A stretch of 64,000 bases of DNA from assembly GCF_011174675.1 (NCBI RefSeq), contig NZ_JAANIG010000016.1, positions 1-64,000 of the forward strand, read 5' to 3'. The translations under genes and the position numbers were made by a program. Position 1 is the stretch's first letter; each line of letters opens with the position of its first letter. The DNA is from Perlabentimonas gracilis. Its GTDB lineage: Bacteria > Bacteroidota > Bacteroidia > Bacteroidales > Tenuifilaceae. This document shows positions 8,068 to 17,294 of this stretch, piece by piece. The notes beneath the pieces are model-generated. The model did not search any database, was not told the origin of the DNA, and saw nothing but the letters and a program-made list of their open reading frames with translations.

Positions 8068-9609
8068 TTATAACACAATGTTCCCGTGCTTTCGCGCAGG
8101 CTGTTGCTGGCTCTTATTTTGCGTAAGTTCCAAGGCTTGAACTAGTTTAGCTCTAGTTTGCTTAGGATAGATAATTTCGTCGATATACCCTAGCTCTGCT
8201 GCTTTGTATGGGTTGGCCAGCGTTTCGCGGTACTCGTCAATGAGATTTTGACGATCGGTTTCGTTACTTATGCTGTGCCTATGGATAATGTTAACCGCCC
8301 CCTCGGGACCCATTACGGCTATTTCGGCGGTGGGGTAGGCGAAGTTTACATCGGCACCCACCTGCTTGCTCGACATAACGCAGTATGCTCCACCATATGC
8401 TTTTCGAGTAATTACTGTTATTTTAGGTACTGTTGCTTCGGCGTATGCATAAAGAAGCTTTGCCCCATGTTTGATTATGCCATTTTCCTCCTGATTGACT
8501 CCTGGTAAAAATCCTGGGACATCAACATAAGTAATTAGCGGAATATTGAATGCATCGCAGAATCGAATAAATCTGGCAGCCTTAACCGAGGAGTCAATAT
8601 CGAGCACACCTGCTAGGTAAGCAGGTTGATTGGCTACTATACCCACAGTTTGGCCTGCCAGCCGGCCAAATCCCACCACAATGTTCTTTGCAAAGTGTGC
8701 TTGTACCTCGAGGAAGTTTTTGTCATCGAGTACAACAAGCAGTAGATCTTTGATGTCATAAGGCTTATTGGGATCGGCTGGGACAATAGTTTGAAGCGAC
8801 TCATCCTCCCTAAATGGGTCATCGGTTGTTGGGTACTCGGGGGCATGCTCCATATTATTGGCTGGGATAAAACCCATAAGCTCGCGAATCAGCATCAATG
8901 CTTGCTCCTCGTTATCGGCCATAAAATGCGCAACTCCGCTTTTGGCGTTGTGGGTGGTTGCTCCCCCAAGTTCCTCTTTGGTCACATCTTCATGGGTTAC
9001 AGCTTTTATCACATCGGGACCCGTTACAAACATGTAGCTGGTGTCTTTCACCATGATGATAAAGTCGTTTAGGGCTGGGGAGTATACCGCTCCACCGGCA
9101 CAGGGACCCATAACACAGGTAATTTGAGGAATTACCCCAGAGCTTCTCACGTTGTTGTAGAAAATCTCGGCATAACCGGCCAAACTTTGCACACCCTCTT
9201 GAATTCGTGCGCCTCCCGAGTCGTTGAGACCAATGATGGGAGTGCCGGTTTTAATTGCCATATTTTGCAATTTGATAATCTTATCGGCATTCGCTCGGCT
9301 AAGCGTGCCACCCAAAATGGTAAAGTCGTAGGCATAAACGTAAACCAGCTGGCCATCTATCTTCCCATACCCAGTTATAACTCCATCGCCTGGAATCCTT
9401 GTTTTTTCCAGCCCAAACTCATACGATCGGTGGGTAACCAGCTTATCAAATTCATTAAATGTATTTGGGTCTAAAAGCTCAGCTATGCGCTCGCGGGCAC
9501 TCTGTTTCCCTGCAGCATGCTGTTTGGCAATACGTTCTTCGCCTGCTCCTTGCTCGGCTTGTTTTACTTTCTGCTCAAACAGGGAGTACTTTTTTTCTAA
9601 GCTATCCAT
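8068..9609 (-). CDS. pccB: acyl-CoA carboxylase carboxyltransferase subunit (propionyl-CoA carboxylase beta)
   Basis: A 513-residue biotin-dependent carboxyltransferase that moves CO2 from carboxybiotin to an acyl-CoA, probably propionyl-CoA giving methylmalonyl-CoA. It has two crotonase-like halves: an N-half with GDGVITGYGKIDG, ILGGTLSRANADKI and NDSGGARIQEG, and a C-half with GVLDIDSSVKAARF, DVPGFLPG and TRKAYGGAYCVM. The Gly-rich oxyanion loops are intact. It is the last gene of a biotin carboxylase, carrier, transferase operon, 11 nt after the carrier. The same family includes methylmalonyl-CoA decarboxylase alpha subunits, but the adjacent ATP-dependent biotin carboxylase argues for a true carboxylase. 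Confidence 0.93.
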   Translation of the reverse strand: MDSLEKKYSLFEQKVKQAEQGAGEERIAKQHAAGKQSARERIAELLDPNTFNEFDKLVTHRSYEFGLEKTRIPGDGVITGYGKIDGQLVYVYAYDFTILGGTLSRANADKIIKLQNMAIKTGTPIIGLNDSGGARIQEGVQSLAGYAEIFYNNVRSSGVIPQITCVMGPCAGGAVYSPALNDFIIMVKDTSYMFVTGPDVIKAVTHEDVTKEELGGATTHNAKSGVAHFMADNEEQALMLIRELMGFIPANNMEHAPEYPTTDDPFREDESLQTIVPADPNKPYDIKDLLLVVLDDKNFLEVQAHFAKNIVVGFGRLAGQTVGIVANQPAYLAGVLDIDSSVKAARFIRFCDAFNIPLITYVDVPGFLPGVNQEENGIIKHGAKLLYAYAEATVPKITVITRKAYGGAYCVMSSKQVGADVNFAYPTAEIAVMGPEGAVNIIHRHSISNETDRQNLIDEYRETLANPYKAAELGYIDEIIYPKQTRAKLVQALELTQNKSQQQPARKHGNIVL

Positions 9610-9620
9610 ATTTCTTTAGG

Positions 9621-10130
9621 TTATTCTAGTTCGATAAGTGGTTGGTTGTTGGCCACGGAGTCACCTTCGTTAACGTGTATCTTTTTAACAATACCATCCA
9701 GGGTTGCGTTGTAGTCGCTTTCCATTTTCATGGCCGATATAACAATAAGGGTATCACCCTTGGTAACCCTTTGCCCTTCAGACACAGGAATACGGACAAC
9801 CTTACCGGGCATTGGGGTGGTGATTATCTTTTCGGTGGATTCTATGCTATCCTTATTCCTGCTCTTTTGGTATCGGCTTTGCGCATCAATAATTTCAACC
9901 TCATAGGCTGATGAGTAGGTGTTCACAAAGTAGTTTTTGGGGCCATTGCCCGGGATCATCTCTACGCTGTACGATTTTCCGTTGTGTAGGATCGAGTACA
10001 CACCCTCTTCGACCATAACGATGTCAACCTCATATGCAATGCCATCCACATCAATTGTAGCCTTTGAGCCATCCTTTTTAACAAGACGGACATTCGCCTC
10101 GCGATCACCAATTTTAATATCTATTGCCAT
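9621..10130 (-). CDS. biotin carboxyl carrier protein of acyl-CoA carboxylase
   Basis: About 169 residues from the Met in MAIDIKIGDRE, which lies 15 codons inside the longest frame and 2 nt after the biotin carboxylase stop. The C-terminal biotinyl domain (about residues 95-169) has the A-M-K-M-E-S motif with the biotinylated Lys and the PMPGKVV...EGQRVTKGDTL half-motif. The N-terminal part forms a beta-rich region that may bind the carboxylase subunit. It links the two enzyme halves of the complex and is encoded between them. Confidence 0.93.
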   Translation of the reverse strand: MAIDIKIGDREANVRLVKKDGSKATIDVDGIAYEVDIVMVEEGVYSILHNGKSYSVEMIPGNGPKNYFVNTYSSAYEVEIIDAQSRYQKSRNKDSIESTEKIITTPMPGKVVRIPVSEGQRVTKGDTLIVISAMKMESDYNATLDGIVKKIHVNEGDSVANNQPLIELE

Positions 10131-10132
10131 GG

Positions 10133-11647
10133 CTAAATCCTTTGAACTGATTTTTTTAGTGCGTACTCCTTCCATTTGTCGTTTGTACGCGTTAGGGTAA
10201 AGTCGCCCATTGCGGCCTTTTCCATTTTATTGGTATAGTCAATGTAGGTGGCAATTATGGCCATATCGACACTAACAGTTTTTTCGTTGGCACAAGGGGT
10301 AAGCAGCTCCTCGCTATGCTTTTCAATAAAATGAGTATCGTATTTTCCATCCCTGAAATTCTTATTCATCATAATTCGTTCAAGGAATTTTGTTGACGTT
10401 TTAACGCCTGTAATCTTATACTCATAAAGGGCTCTTCGCATTCTATCGATGGCCTCGGCACGAGTTCTGCCCCAGGTAATAACCTTGCTAATCATGGGGT
10501 CGTAGTGCATAGGAATTTCGTATCCTTCGTATACATATCCATCGGTTCTTATACCCAGACCGTTAGGCTCGCTGATGTGCCGAACAACGCCAGGGCTTGG
10601 CATAAAATTATTGAATGGATCCTCCGCCGATATACGGCACTCGATGGAGTGGCCAAACTGGAATACTTCCTCTTGTTTAAACGACAGTGGCTCACCCGAC
10701 GCAATGTTTATTTGCTCTTTTACAATATCAATTCCGGTTGTTCTTTCGGTGATGGGGTGTTCAACCTGCAAACGCGTATTCATCTCAAGGAAGTAGAAAT
10801 TCCGATTGGCATCCACAAGGAATTCGATAGTACCTGCGCCCTCGTAATTCACGGCTTTTGCAGCAGCAATTGCGGCTTCGCCCATTTGCTCTCGGAGCTC
10901 GGGGGTAATGAACGGTGATGGCGTTTCCTCCACCACCTTTTGATGGCGACGCTGAACAGAGCACTCCCGCTCAAAAAGGTGCACAGTGTTCCCTTGCTTA
11001 TCGGCAAGGATTTGAAATTCGATGTGGTGTGGCGATTCGATGTACTTCTCGATGTAAACGGTATCGTTGCCAAACGACGACATGGCTTCGGATTGTGCCA
11101 TTTTTACAGCAGAGAACAACTCCCTTTGATCTCGGACCAGGCGCATCCCTTTGCCACCGCCACCTGCCGATGCTTTTATCATTACAGGAAGGCCTATCTC
11201 CTCAACTATCTTTTTAATGTCATTGGGGTTTGTTACGCTTTTCTGTGTTCCGGGAACCACAGGCACACCTGCAGCTATCATGGTTTGCCGAGCAGTAATT
11301 TTGTCGCCCATTTGGGTAATGGCCTCACTCGATGGGCCAATAAATTTTATGCCCACCTCACTGCACCTACGTGCAAAATCAGCGTTCTCCGACAGAAAAC
11401 CGTACCCCGGATGAATAGCATCCACTTTGGCTTGCAATGCAACCTGAATAATCTTTTCGGCAAAAAGGTAACTTTCACGCGATGGCGATGGGCCTATGTA
11501 GTAAGCCTCGCTGGCGTATCGAACATGCATTGCAGCACGGTCAGCATCAGAGAACACAGCAACAGAACGAATACCTAACTCCCTGCATGAGCGAATTATG
11601 CGCACAGCAATTTCGCCTCTATTGGCAATCAAAATCTTTTTAATCAT
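10133..11647 (-). CDS. accC: biotin carboxylase subunit of acyl-CoA carboxylase
   Basis: A 504-residue ATP-grasp enzyme that carboxylates biotin on the carrier with ATP and bicarbonate. The start MIKKILIANRGEIAVRI is the family N-terminus and is used in place of the 15-codon longer frame. It has the Gly-rich ATP loop SAGGGGKGMR, the metal/catalytic stretch FLEMNTRLQVEHPIT, and ECSVQRRHQK. The tail after about residue 445 is longer than acetyl-CoA-type AccC and is typical of propionyl-CoA carboxylase alpha chains that lack their carrier domain. It is first in a leftward operon. A -7 box TATATTTG lies at 11718-11725 (minus) without a clear -33. Confidence 0.93.
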   Translation of the reverse strand: MIKKILIANRGEIAVRIIRSCRELGIRSVAVFSDADRAAMHVRYASEAYYIGPSPSRESYLFAEKIIQVALQAKVDAIHPGYGFLSENADFARRCSEVGIKFIGPSSEAITQMGDKITARQTMIAAGVPVVPGTQKSVTNPNDIKKIVEEIGLPVMIKASAGGGGKGMRLVRDQRELFSAVKMAQSEAMSSFGNDTVYIEKYIESPHHIEFQILADKQGNTVHLFERECSVQRRHQKVVEETPSPFITPELREQMGEAAIAAAKAVNYEGAGTIEFLVDANRNFYFLEMNTRLQVEHPITERTTGIDIVKEQINIASGEPLSFKQEEVFQFGHSIECRISAEDPFNNFMPSPGVVRHISEPNGLGIRTDGYVYEGYEIPMHYDPMISKVITWGRTRAEAIDRMRRALYEYKITGVKTSTKFLERIMMNKNFRDGKYDTHFIEKHSEELLTPCANEKTVSVDMAIIATYIDYTNKMEKAAMGDFTLTRTNDKWKEYALKKSVQRI

Positions 11648-11980
11648 AATTAGTCCCTTAGCATTATTTTGATTTGTTTCCCAACAAAACAATCAAAAGA
11701 TGTTTGTTATCTCGTGGCAAATATAAACAGTAAATATGTTGTACGGCATATAAAAGTATAAATTTAATGCTGGGCAGCATACAGAATGTGTTTAACGATC
11801 GTTTAATCAGAAAATTAGATGAATAAAAAAAACTACTCAAAATGGTATTTTATAGATATTAATGATTTCATCTTCTTAGTTCATTTAATTAGCATCTCAA
11901 ATATTGTAAACAATTTGCCTCTGGCTTTGGTTTAGGTGGTTGATAAAAGGGTTAAAAATTTCTACTTTTGGGAAAAATTA
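11648..11980. other. divergent intergenic region, no gene
   Basis: It separates the leftward carboxylase operon from the rightward mutase gene and holds a promoter for each. A perfect 10-bp palindrome AACGATCGTT at 11794-11803 is the only other structure I see. No open frame looks like a gene. Confidence 0.6.
11939..11970 (+). promoter_or_regulatory. promoter of the phosphohexomutase gene
   Basis: GTTG (11939-11942), 20-nt spacer, TACTTTTG (11963-11970). The predicted start, near 11977, implies a leader of only a few bases and excludes the in-frame ATG at 11936. Confidence 0.6.
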
Positions 11981-13333
11981 ATGATTATGGGAGCATTTCA
12001 TGCATACGACATTAGGGGCATTTACAATAAGGATTTTAACAAGGACGATGCCTACAAGATTGGATACTTTTTGGTAGAACTACTTAGCACCAAAAAGGTG
12101 TTGGTTGGCCGCGATGCGCGGGTTTCATCCGATGAAATTTTCGGATATCTAGCCAAAGGCATTACCGATGCGGGTGCCGACGTGTACGACGTTGGCTTGG
12201 CTACTACACCCATGGTGTACTACTCTACGGCCAAGTATGAGTTTAATGCATCGGTTCAAATAACGGCTTCGCATAACTCCAAGGAGTATAACGGCATGAA
12301 GGTATCGCGCGAGAATGCCTTGCCCGTAGGTTACGACACTGGACTTAAGCAAATTGAGCAGCGAATTAAGGAGGGTGCGCCCATCGTTAAGTCGCAAACG
12401 CCAGGCGAGATTAAAAAGCTTGATGTTAGGGGCGAGTACTTATCGTTTTTGAGAAAGTATGTTGCCGATTACAGCAATTTGCGTATTGGAATAGATTGCT
12501 CTAACGGTATGGCCGCATTGCTAATTAAGGAGTTACTGGGTGATGCACCAGTTTACATATACGATGAGCTCGATGGGACATTCCCAAACCATGAGGCCAA
12601 TCCTTTAGTGCCCGAAAATGTGGTGGATTTACAAAACCTTGTAAAAAGCGAAAAGTGCGATATTGGGGTAATTTTTGATGGCGATGCCGACCGGGTGATG
12701 TTTGTTGATGAGAACGGCAGGTTTATCTCCCCTGACTTGATGATAGCCTTGCTTGGACACTATTTCCTTGAGGAGAAGGGCGAAAAGGGGTTAGTGTTGC
12801 AGGATATTAGAACCTCCAAAGCAGTGGGCGAGTACCTTAAACCGCTAGGAGGCGAGATGCGCACCTGGAGAGTAGGAAGGGCATTTGCTGCTCACAAGCT
12901 GCGCGAAATTGGAGGTATATATGGTGGCGAGCTGGCAGGCCATTACTACTTCCGCGACTTTTACTACTCCGACTCTGGCCTAATGGCGAGCCTTCTTATA
13001 CTTGATGTTATTGCCAAGTTTAAAAAAGAGGGGTACACATTGTCGCAGCTAATCTCGCGAATTGAAACCTATGCCAACTCAGGTGAGATCAATTTCCGCA
13101 TCGAGCGAAAGAAGGATGCTATGGATGCAGTTCGTGATCATTTCACATCGCTTGAAGAACCCACCGCCTCGTTCGATTTTGATGGCTACAGGGTGGAGTT
13201 CCCCGATTGGTGGTTCAACATTCGACCATCGAACACCGAGCCGTACCTTAGGTTTATTGCCGAGGCAAAAACTCAGGATATGCTGGACGAGAAGGTTGCA
13301 AAGGTAAAGGAGATTGTCAAAGGTCTATCGTAG
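11981..13333 (+). CDS. phosphomannomutase/phosphoglucomutase
   Basis: An alpha-D-phosphohexomutase of about 450 residues interconverting hexose 1- and 6-phosphates (mannose or glucose) for glycan and envelope precursors. Family motifs are in order: substrate loop AYDIRGIYN at the N-terminus; the phosphoserine loop VQITASHNSKEYNGMK, with the Ser that cycles phosphate; the metal loop FDGDADRVMFVD; the sugar loop GGELAGHYYFRDFYY; and the phosphate-binding RPSNTEPYLR at the C-terminus. Start candidates are 11981 and 11987, and the second gives MGAFHAYDIRG. It is transcribed alone and ends before a long hairpin. Confidence 0.93.
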   Translation: MIMGAFHAYDIRGIYNKDFNKDDAYKIGYFLVELLSTKKVLVGRDARVSSDEIFGYLAKGITDAGADVYDVGLATTPMVYYSTAKYEFNASVQITASHNSKEYNGMKVSRENALPVGYDTGLKQIEQRIKEGAPIVKSQTPGEIKKLDVRGEYLSFLRKYVADYSNLRIGIDCSNGMAALLIKELLGDAPVYIYDELDGTFPNHEANPLVPENVVDLQNLVKSEKCDIGVIFDGDADRVMFVDENGRFISPDLMIALLGHYFLEEKGEKGLVLQDIRTSKAVGEYLKPLGGEMRTWRVGRAFAAHKLREIGGIYGGELAGHYYFRDFYYSDSGLMASLLILDVIAKFKKEGYTLSQLISRIETYANSGEINFRIERKKDAMDAVRDHFTSLEEPTASFDFDGYRVEFPDWWFNIRPSNTEPYLRFIAEAKTQDMLDEKVAKVKEIVKGLS

Positions 13334-13366
13334 TACGCTATAGCAATTGATAGGATTGATATGATG

Positions 13367-13400
13367 AAGGCTGCAAACAAAATCATTTGTTTGCAGCCTT
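13367..13400. terminator. bidirectional hairpin between convergent genes
   Basis: A perfect 15-bp stem (13367-13381 with 13386-13400) with a 4-nt loop. No long T-run follows on either side, but its position between convergent genes supports a terminator. Confidence 0.65.
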
Positions 13401-13417
13401 ATCTGTTTCGTTAGGTA

Positions 13418-13921
13418 TTACTGGGCGCTGGCCAATAGCTCCTTGTAGGCTTTCGATTTGGCCACCGCTTGGTAAAGCTCCTTGTCATTCTTTATCTGGT
13501 CGACAAAGGATTGTGATATATTCTTCTTTGGCATCTCAACTAGCAGATATACGGTATGCGTCCCATTCCTCTCTGCTGTATGCTTCTCAATTACTCGCGT
13601 GTCATGCAGGTTTGCCACAACCGATTCTCGTATAACCTGAACCCTTTCCTTTAGCACCTTGTTGTTACGTACAACACTTTGGAGGCGGGTGGTTTGGGTT
13701 TCTATTGTTGGCTCAACTTGTTTGGCCAAAGCAACACTGGCATTAAGCCTAGCCTTACGTTCAGCCACATCAGGGGTTGACGATGACCCCTCACCAACAG
13801 CATAAAAACTACCTCCCGATTTGGGCGGATTTTTTACCCAATCCGGAGTTCGTTGTCCAAATAGTTGGCTGTAAGCAAGTATGGGCAACGCTACAATTAC
13901 TAGTGCAATAATCCGTTTCAT
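13418..13921 (-). CDS. secreted LPP20-domain protein
   Basis: About 167 residues from MKRIIALVIVALPILAYSQ, a signal peptide starting 38 codons inside the open frame. The mature part has TPDWVKNPP followed by GGSFYAVGEGSSSTPDVAERKARLNA, which fits the LPP20 family (named after a Helicobacter lipoprotein). No lipobox Cys is present, so it is likely periplasmic or surface-exposed rather than lipid-anchored. Function is not established. It is divergent from the next gene with about 100 nt between the start codons. Confidence 0.75.
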   Translation of the reverse strand: MKRIIALVIVALPILAYSQLFGQRTPDWVKNPPKSGGSFYAVGEGSSSTPDVAERKARLNASVALAKQVEPTIETQTTRLQSVVRNNKVLKERVQVIRESVVANLHDTRVIEKHTAERNGTHTVYLLVEMPKKNISQSFVDQIKNDKELYQAVAKSKAYKELLASAQ

Positions 13922-14020
13922 GGCTTGTCTTTTTAATGATACTGGTGATGTTATACATAATTCGTGCCAGTAGGCTTTATGTAATAAGATTGCTATTTTT
14001 GTGTTACACAAACAGCTGAT

Positions 14021-14794
14021 ATGTGGTTTATGCATAATTTTTTTTCAACTATTACCTTTTTACTTTTCACTATTACCCCATCGTTGGCTCAGGTTGAAAA
14101 AGAGTTGTTGTTTGCTGTTGATAAGCTAGAGCATCCCATAGAGAACTCGAAATGGCTGGATACTAATATTCCAACGGTTTATATTGATAAGTACAAACCT
14201 GAGGAGATTCGGACAATTACTTTGGCCAATGGCTACGCATTGTATGCTTTGGAGTCAAGCGCCAGCTTGCCTTTGTCCGAGAGTAGTAAAGTTCCTATTG
14301 AGGTAGATATTGTTTACACTCATTATCCAATTAGTAAGGAGGACTGGAGAACCAATTACTATGAACTTATGGCAAATAGGATAAAGGAGCTGATAGGTCT
14401 TGATTCTAGCCTTAACTCACCCCAGGTGCAATGGCGCTTGGTAAAGCAGACCAGCTGTACCAATGAGCTGCAAGCGCAAAGTCTATTCCACGGTGTTGTT
14501 ATAAGGTACAAACATTCGCTGCCCAAAGCTTTGAGTATAATTACTGATGTTTCGGTACGTTTACCTATACTTTATCTCCCCAAAGCAAATCTGCTTGCAG
14601 CAAATGCTGTGGACAGTGAAGACATTGACAATGAGCATCTGAAATCGATTCTATACCCAAGCAGTGTTTATAATCGGGATATGAAGCAGTACATACCCCC
14701 AGCAACTAGGCGGAAGGGGGAGCCAGGGTGTCCCACATTTACAACCCGTGCCCATAGGCCAAGGCAGAGCCTTTGGTCAAGGCTTTTTCGCTAG
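14021..14794 (+). CDS. secreted protein of unknown function
   Basis: 257 residues with an N-terminal signal peptide (NFFSTITFLLFTITPSLAQ) and no family I recognise. The mature part looks soluble and mixed alpha/beta, with one Cys near the middle and an aromatic, Tyr-rich central region. The last 35 residues are Pro/Arg-rich, end in LWSRLFR, and have a different composition, so they may be a disordered tail or the product of a shifted end. Met4 (14030) is an alternative start. Its stop shares the bases CTAG with the stop of the convergent gene. Confidence 0.7.
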   Translation: MWFMHNFFSTITFLLFTITPSLAQVEKELLFAVDKLEHPIENSKWLDTNIPTVYIDKYKPEEIRTITLANGYALYALESSASLPLSESSKVPIEVDIVYTHYPISKEDWRTNYYELMANRIKELIGLDSSLNSPQVQWRLVKQTSCTNELQAQSLFHGVVIRYKHSLPKALSIITDVSVRLPILYLPKANLLAANAVDSEDIDNEHLKSILYPSSVYNRDMKQYIPPATRRKGEPGCPTFTTRAHRPRQSLWSRLFR

Positions 14795-15276
14795 CTAGTT
14801 TCCTTGCTAAACTCGGCAACTTCCAGCTCTATTCCTTTGCCTTGTGCGTATGTGCTAACCTTACTTTTAATCTCAATAACTTTAGCGTAGGGCAGCCAGC
14901 CCAGCTGTACCTTTTTACCTTTACCCGATTTTTTTGAGAAGGTAATGTACGTTGGCCCTATTCGAACCTTCTTAATCACGTCCCACATGATGCTAGTGGG
15001 TGTTTTCAGAAAGAATCCAAATTGGTACTCAATGGCAAAATCATCGGCTTTAAAATAAATTTTGGCTTTACGACCTGCGTATGCAAAGTAGATAAAGCCT
15101 AATCCGTAGATACCAAAAGCAAGAAAAATCCATTCTCTGGGATCGTTTTGCTGATTAAGAATTAGGAACGATAAAATTGCAGCGGCAAAGAATAGGACCA
15201 TGAGGATTACCAAAAACTTTTTATACCTGTTGCCAGTTTCGGTTGTTTGGTTTAGGTTAATATTGAAGGGTTCCAT
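14791..15276 (-). CDS. membrane protein with two N-terminal helices and a PH-like tail
   Basis: 161 residues. Two transmembrane segments (about 22-42 and 50-66) are followed by a roughly 90-residue beta-rich cytoplasmic part (AKIYFKADDFAIEYQFGFF, WDVIKKVRIGPTYITFSKKSGK). This resembles the bacterial PH-like domains attached to membrane helices, by eye only. Its stop overlaps that of the convergent secreted protein. Function unknown. Confidence 0.7.
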   Translation of the reverse strand: MEPFNINLNQTTETGNRYKKFLVILMVLFFAAAILSFLILNQQNDPREWIFLAFGIYGLGFIYFAYAGRKAKIYFKADDFAIEYQFGFFLKTPTSIMWDVIKKVRIGPTYITFSKKSGKGKKVQLGWLPYAKVIEIKSKVSTYAQGKGIELEVAEFSKETS

Positions 15277-15351
15277 GGGGTATTGGTTTTAAGGTTGATC
15301 AATTCCAAAGGTAAAATAATTTTTATCAGGATGTTTATCTTCTTAATATAA

Positions 15352-15384
15352 AAAAAGCCCCTGGGGAATTATCCAGAGGCTTTT
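15352..15384 (-). terminator. intrinsic terminator after glyA
   Basis: Stem of AAAAGCCcCTGG type pairing with CCAGAGGCTTTT. A T-run follows on the minus strand. Confidence 0.85.
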
Positions 15385-15405
15385 GCATATGTGATTTATG
15401 AATGG

Positions 15406-16686
15406 TTACCAAGCAAACAAGGGGAATCCTTCCATTAGCTTATTTACCTTCTCGCGAACCGATGCGATAACCTTCTCATCGTCGATATTCGAGATAACCT
15501 CGTCAATCAGATCAACTATGGTAGCCATATGTTCCTCTTTAAGGCCACGGGTTGTAATAGCTGGAGTTCCCACCCTAATTCCTGAGGTTTGGAAAGGAGA
15601 ACGAGAATCGAAAGGTACCATATTCTTGTTGATGGTGATATCTGCAATAACCAAAGTGTTTTCAACCTTTTTACCAGTTATTTCGGGGAATTTTGGTCTT
15701 AGGTCAATTAGCATGGAGTGATTGTCGGTTCCACCCGAAACCACCTTGTAGCCCTTATTAATAAATGCTTGCGCCATGGCGGCAGCATTCTTCTTCACTT
15801 GGGCTTGGTACTCTTTGTACTCGGGCTGTAGAGCCTCGCCAAAGGCAACGGCCTTAGAGGCAATAACGTGCTCAAGAGGACCACCCTGAACACCAGGGAA
15901 AACGCTGCTGTTTAGAACTTGCGACATCATCTTGGTAACCCCTTTAGGAGTTTTTAGTCCCCAGGGGTTTTCAAAATCTTTACCCATAAGGATAATACCA
16001 CCACGTGGGCCACGTAGGGTTTTATGAGTTGTTGAAGTTACAATATGTGCGTATTGTACGGGGTTGTCTAGCAGTCCGGCAGCAATAAGCCCTGCAGGGT
16101 GTGCCATATCTATCATAAGGATTGCACCAATTTTATCGGCAATCTCGCGCATACGCTTGTAGTCCCATTCGCGTGAGTAGGCCGATGCACCACCAACAAT
16201 AAGCTTGGGTTTGTGCTCAAGGGCAATCTTCTCCATCTGGTCGTAGTCAACCGTTTCGGTTTCTTTGCTCACCTCGTACGATAGGGCGTTATACCATATC
16301 CCCGACATGTTAACGGGCGATCCGTGCGACAGGTGTCCACCGTGCGACAGGTCTAATCCTAGGAAAGTATCGCCGGGTTGCATAACGGCCATGAATACGG
16401 CCATATTGGCTTGTGCTCCTGAGTGGGGCTGTACGTTGGCGTATTCAGCGCCAAAAAGTTCCTTAAGCCTATCGATGGCCAGCTGTTCGGTTTGGTCCAC
16501 AATTTGGCATCCGCCATAGTAGCGAGCGCCAGGATATCCCTCGGCATACTTGTTGGTAAGAACCGACCCCATTGCCTCAAGCACTTGGGGGCTTACAAAA
16601 TTTTCTGATGCTATCAGCTCAATGCCGTGCATCTGGCGTTGTTTCTCCTGATCAATCAGGTTGAAAACTGTATTATCTCTTTGCAT
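15406..16686 (-). CDS. glyA: serine hydroxymethyltransferase
   Basis: PLP enzyme converting serine and tetrahydrofolate to glycine and 5,10-methylene-THF, the main one-carbon source. That product feeds MetF in the methionine cluster about 4 kb away. The 426 residues are normal. Landmarks: [17 protein letters not shown] at the N-terminus, YGG for substrate binding, the PLP region [14 protein letters not shown], and the Schiff-base Lys in [15 protein letters not shown]. It is a single gene ending in a strong terminator, with a 600-nt non-coding region upstream. Confidence 0.98.
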   Translation of the reverse strand: MQRDNTVFNLIDQEKQRQMHGIELIASENFVSPQVLEAMGSVLTNKYAEGYPGARYYGGCQIVDQTEQLAIDRLKELFGAEYANVQPHSGAQANMAVFMAVMQPGDTFLGLDLSHGGHLSHGSPVNMSGIWYNALSYEVSKETETVDYDQMEKIALEHKPKLIVGGASAYSREWDYKRMREIADKIGAILMIDMAHPAGLIAAGLLDNPVQYAHIVTSTTHKTLRGPRGGIILMGKDFENPWGLKTPKGVTKMMSQVLNSSVFPGVQGGPLEHVIASKAVAFGEALQPEYKEYQAQVKKNAAAMAQAFINKGYKVVSGGTDNHSMLIDLRPKFPEITGKKVENTLVIADITINKNMVPFDSRSPFQTSGIRVGTPAITTRGLKEEHMATIVDLIDEVISNIDDEKVIASVREKVNKLMEGFPLFAW

Positions 16687-17294
16687 AGCGAAATTTTTTT
16701 TGTAAAAGTAATAGTTTTAATGGAGTTGTTAAAACTATTATAAAGCATAGTTCCTAAGCTGCCAATACAAAAAAAACTTTTGGTTCAGCGATGTTTCAGG
16801 GATTAATGCAAATCATAAGGTTCTATTCCGTGGCACAAACCCTTAGGTTTCCATAATTACTTGTAGTAAAAGGTTAGTGACATCTCATTTAATGTCCGCC
16901 ATTGATAATTGCAATATTCACTTTATGTGGTGAAAATCACCGATGAAAAATATAATTTTATCATATTATATGTTTGAAGGTCAGTGTTTAGAGTAGCCAT
17001 ACCCGGTGCTTAAATCTATTTCTGGTGTTTCCAACTCATTATGGTGGGGGAATTGTTCATACATTAATTTTGCGATGGAATCACTATCGCAAATACAGCC
17101 GTAACTTAGGTTGTATGAAATTTATTCAATTCGTTTATCAAAAAATATGTTGGATTAACCTTCCGTAATGGTGCGTTTGGTCATAAATACCGGTATGTAC
17201 GGTAACCTATGGTGTGCCAACCGTATAAAATTAATAGTTCAAAACTAACTTTATTGAGCAACTAATATATCTAAACGTATAAATATATTTTACT
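16687..17294. other. intergenic region with several small palindromes, no gene
   Basis: About 610 nt with no convincing coding frame between divergent glyA and the Crp/Fnr gene. Visible structure: GGTGAAAATCACC at 16929-16941, a 10-bp palindrome ATACCGGTAT at 17187-17196, and TACGGT (17198-17203) paired with ACCGTA (17220-17225). These may be regulator sites. Confidence 0.5.

Noticed and set aside
10940-11578. 212-codon plus-strand frame inside accC
   Set aside because: Antisense shadow; Cys/His/Phe-rich composition unlike a real protein.
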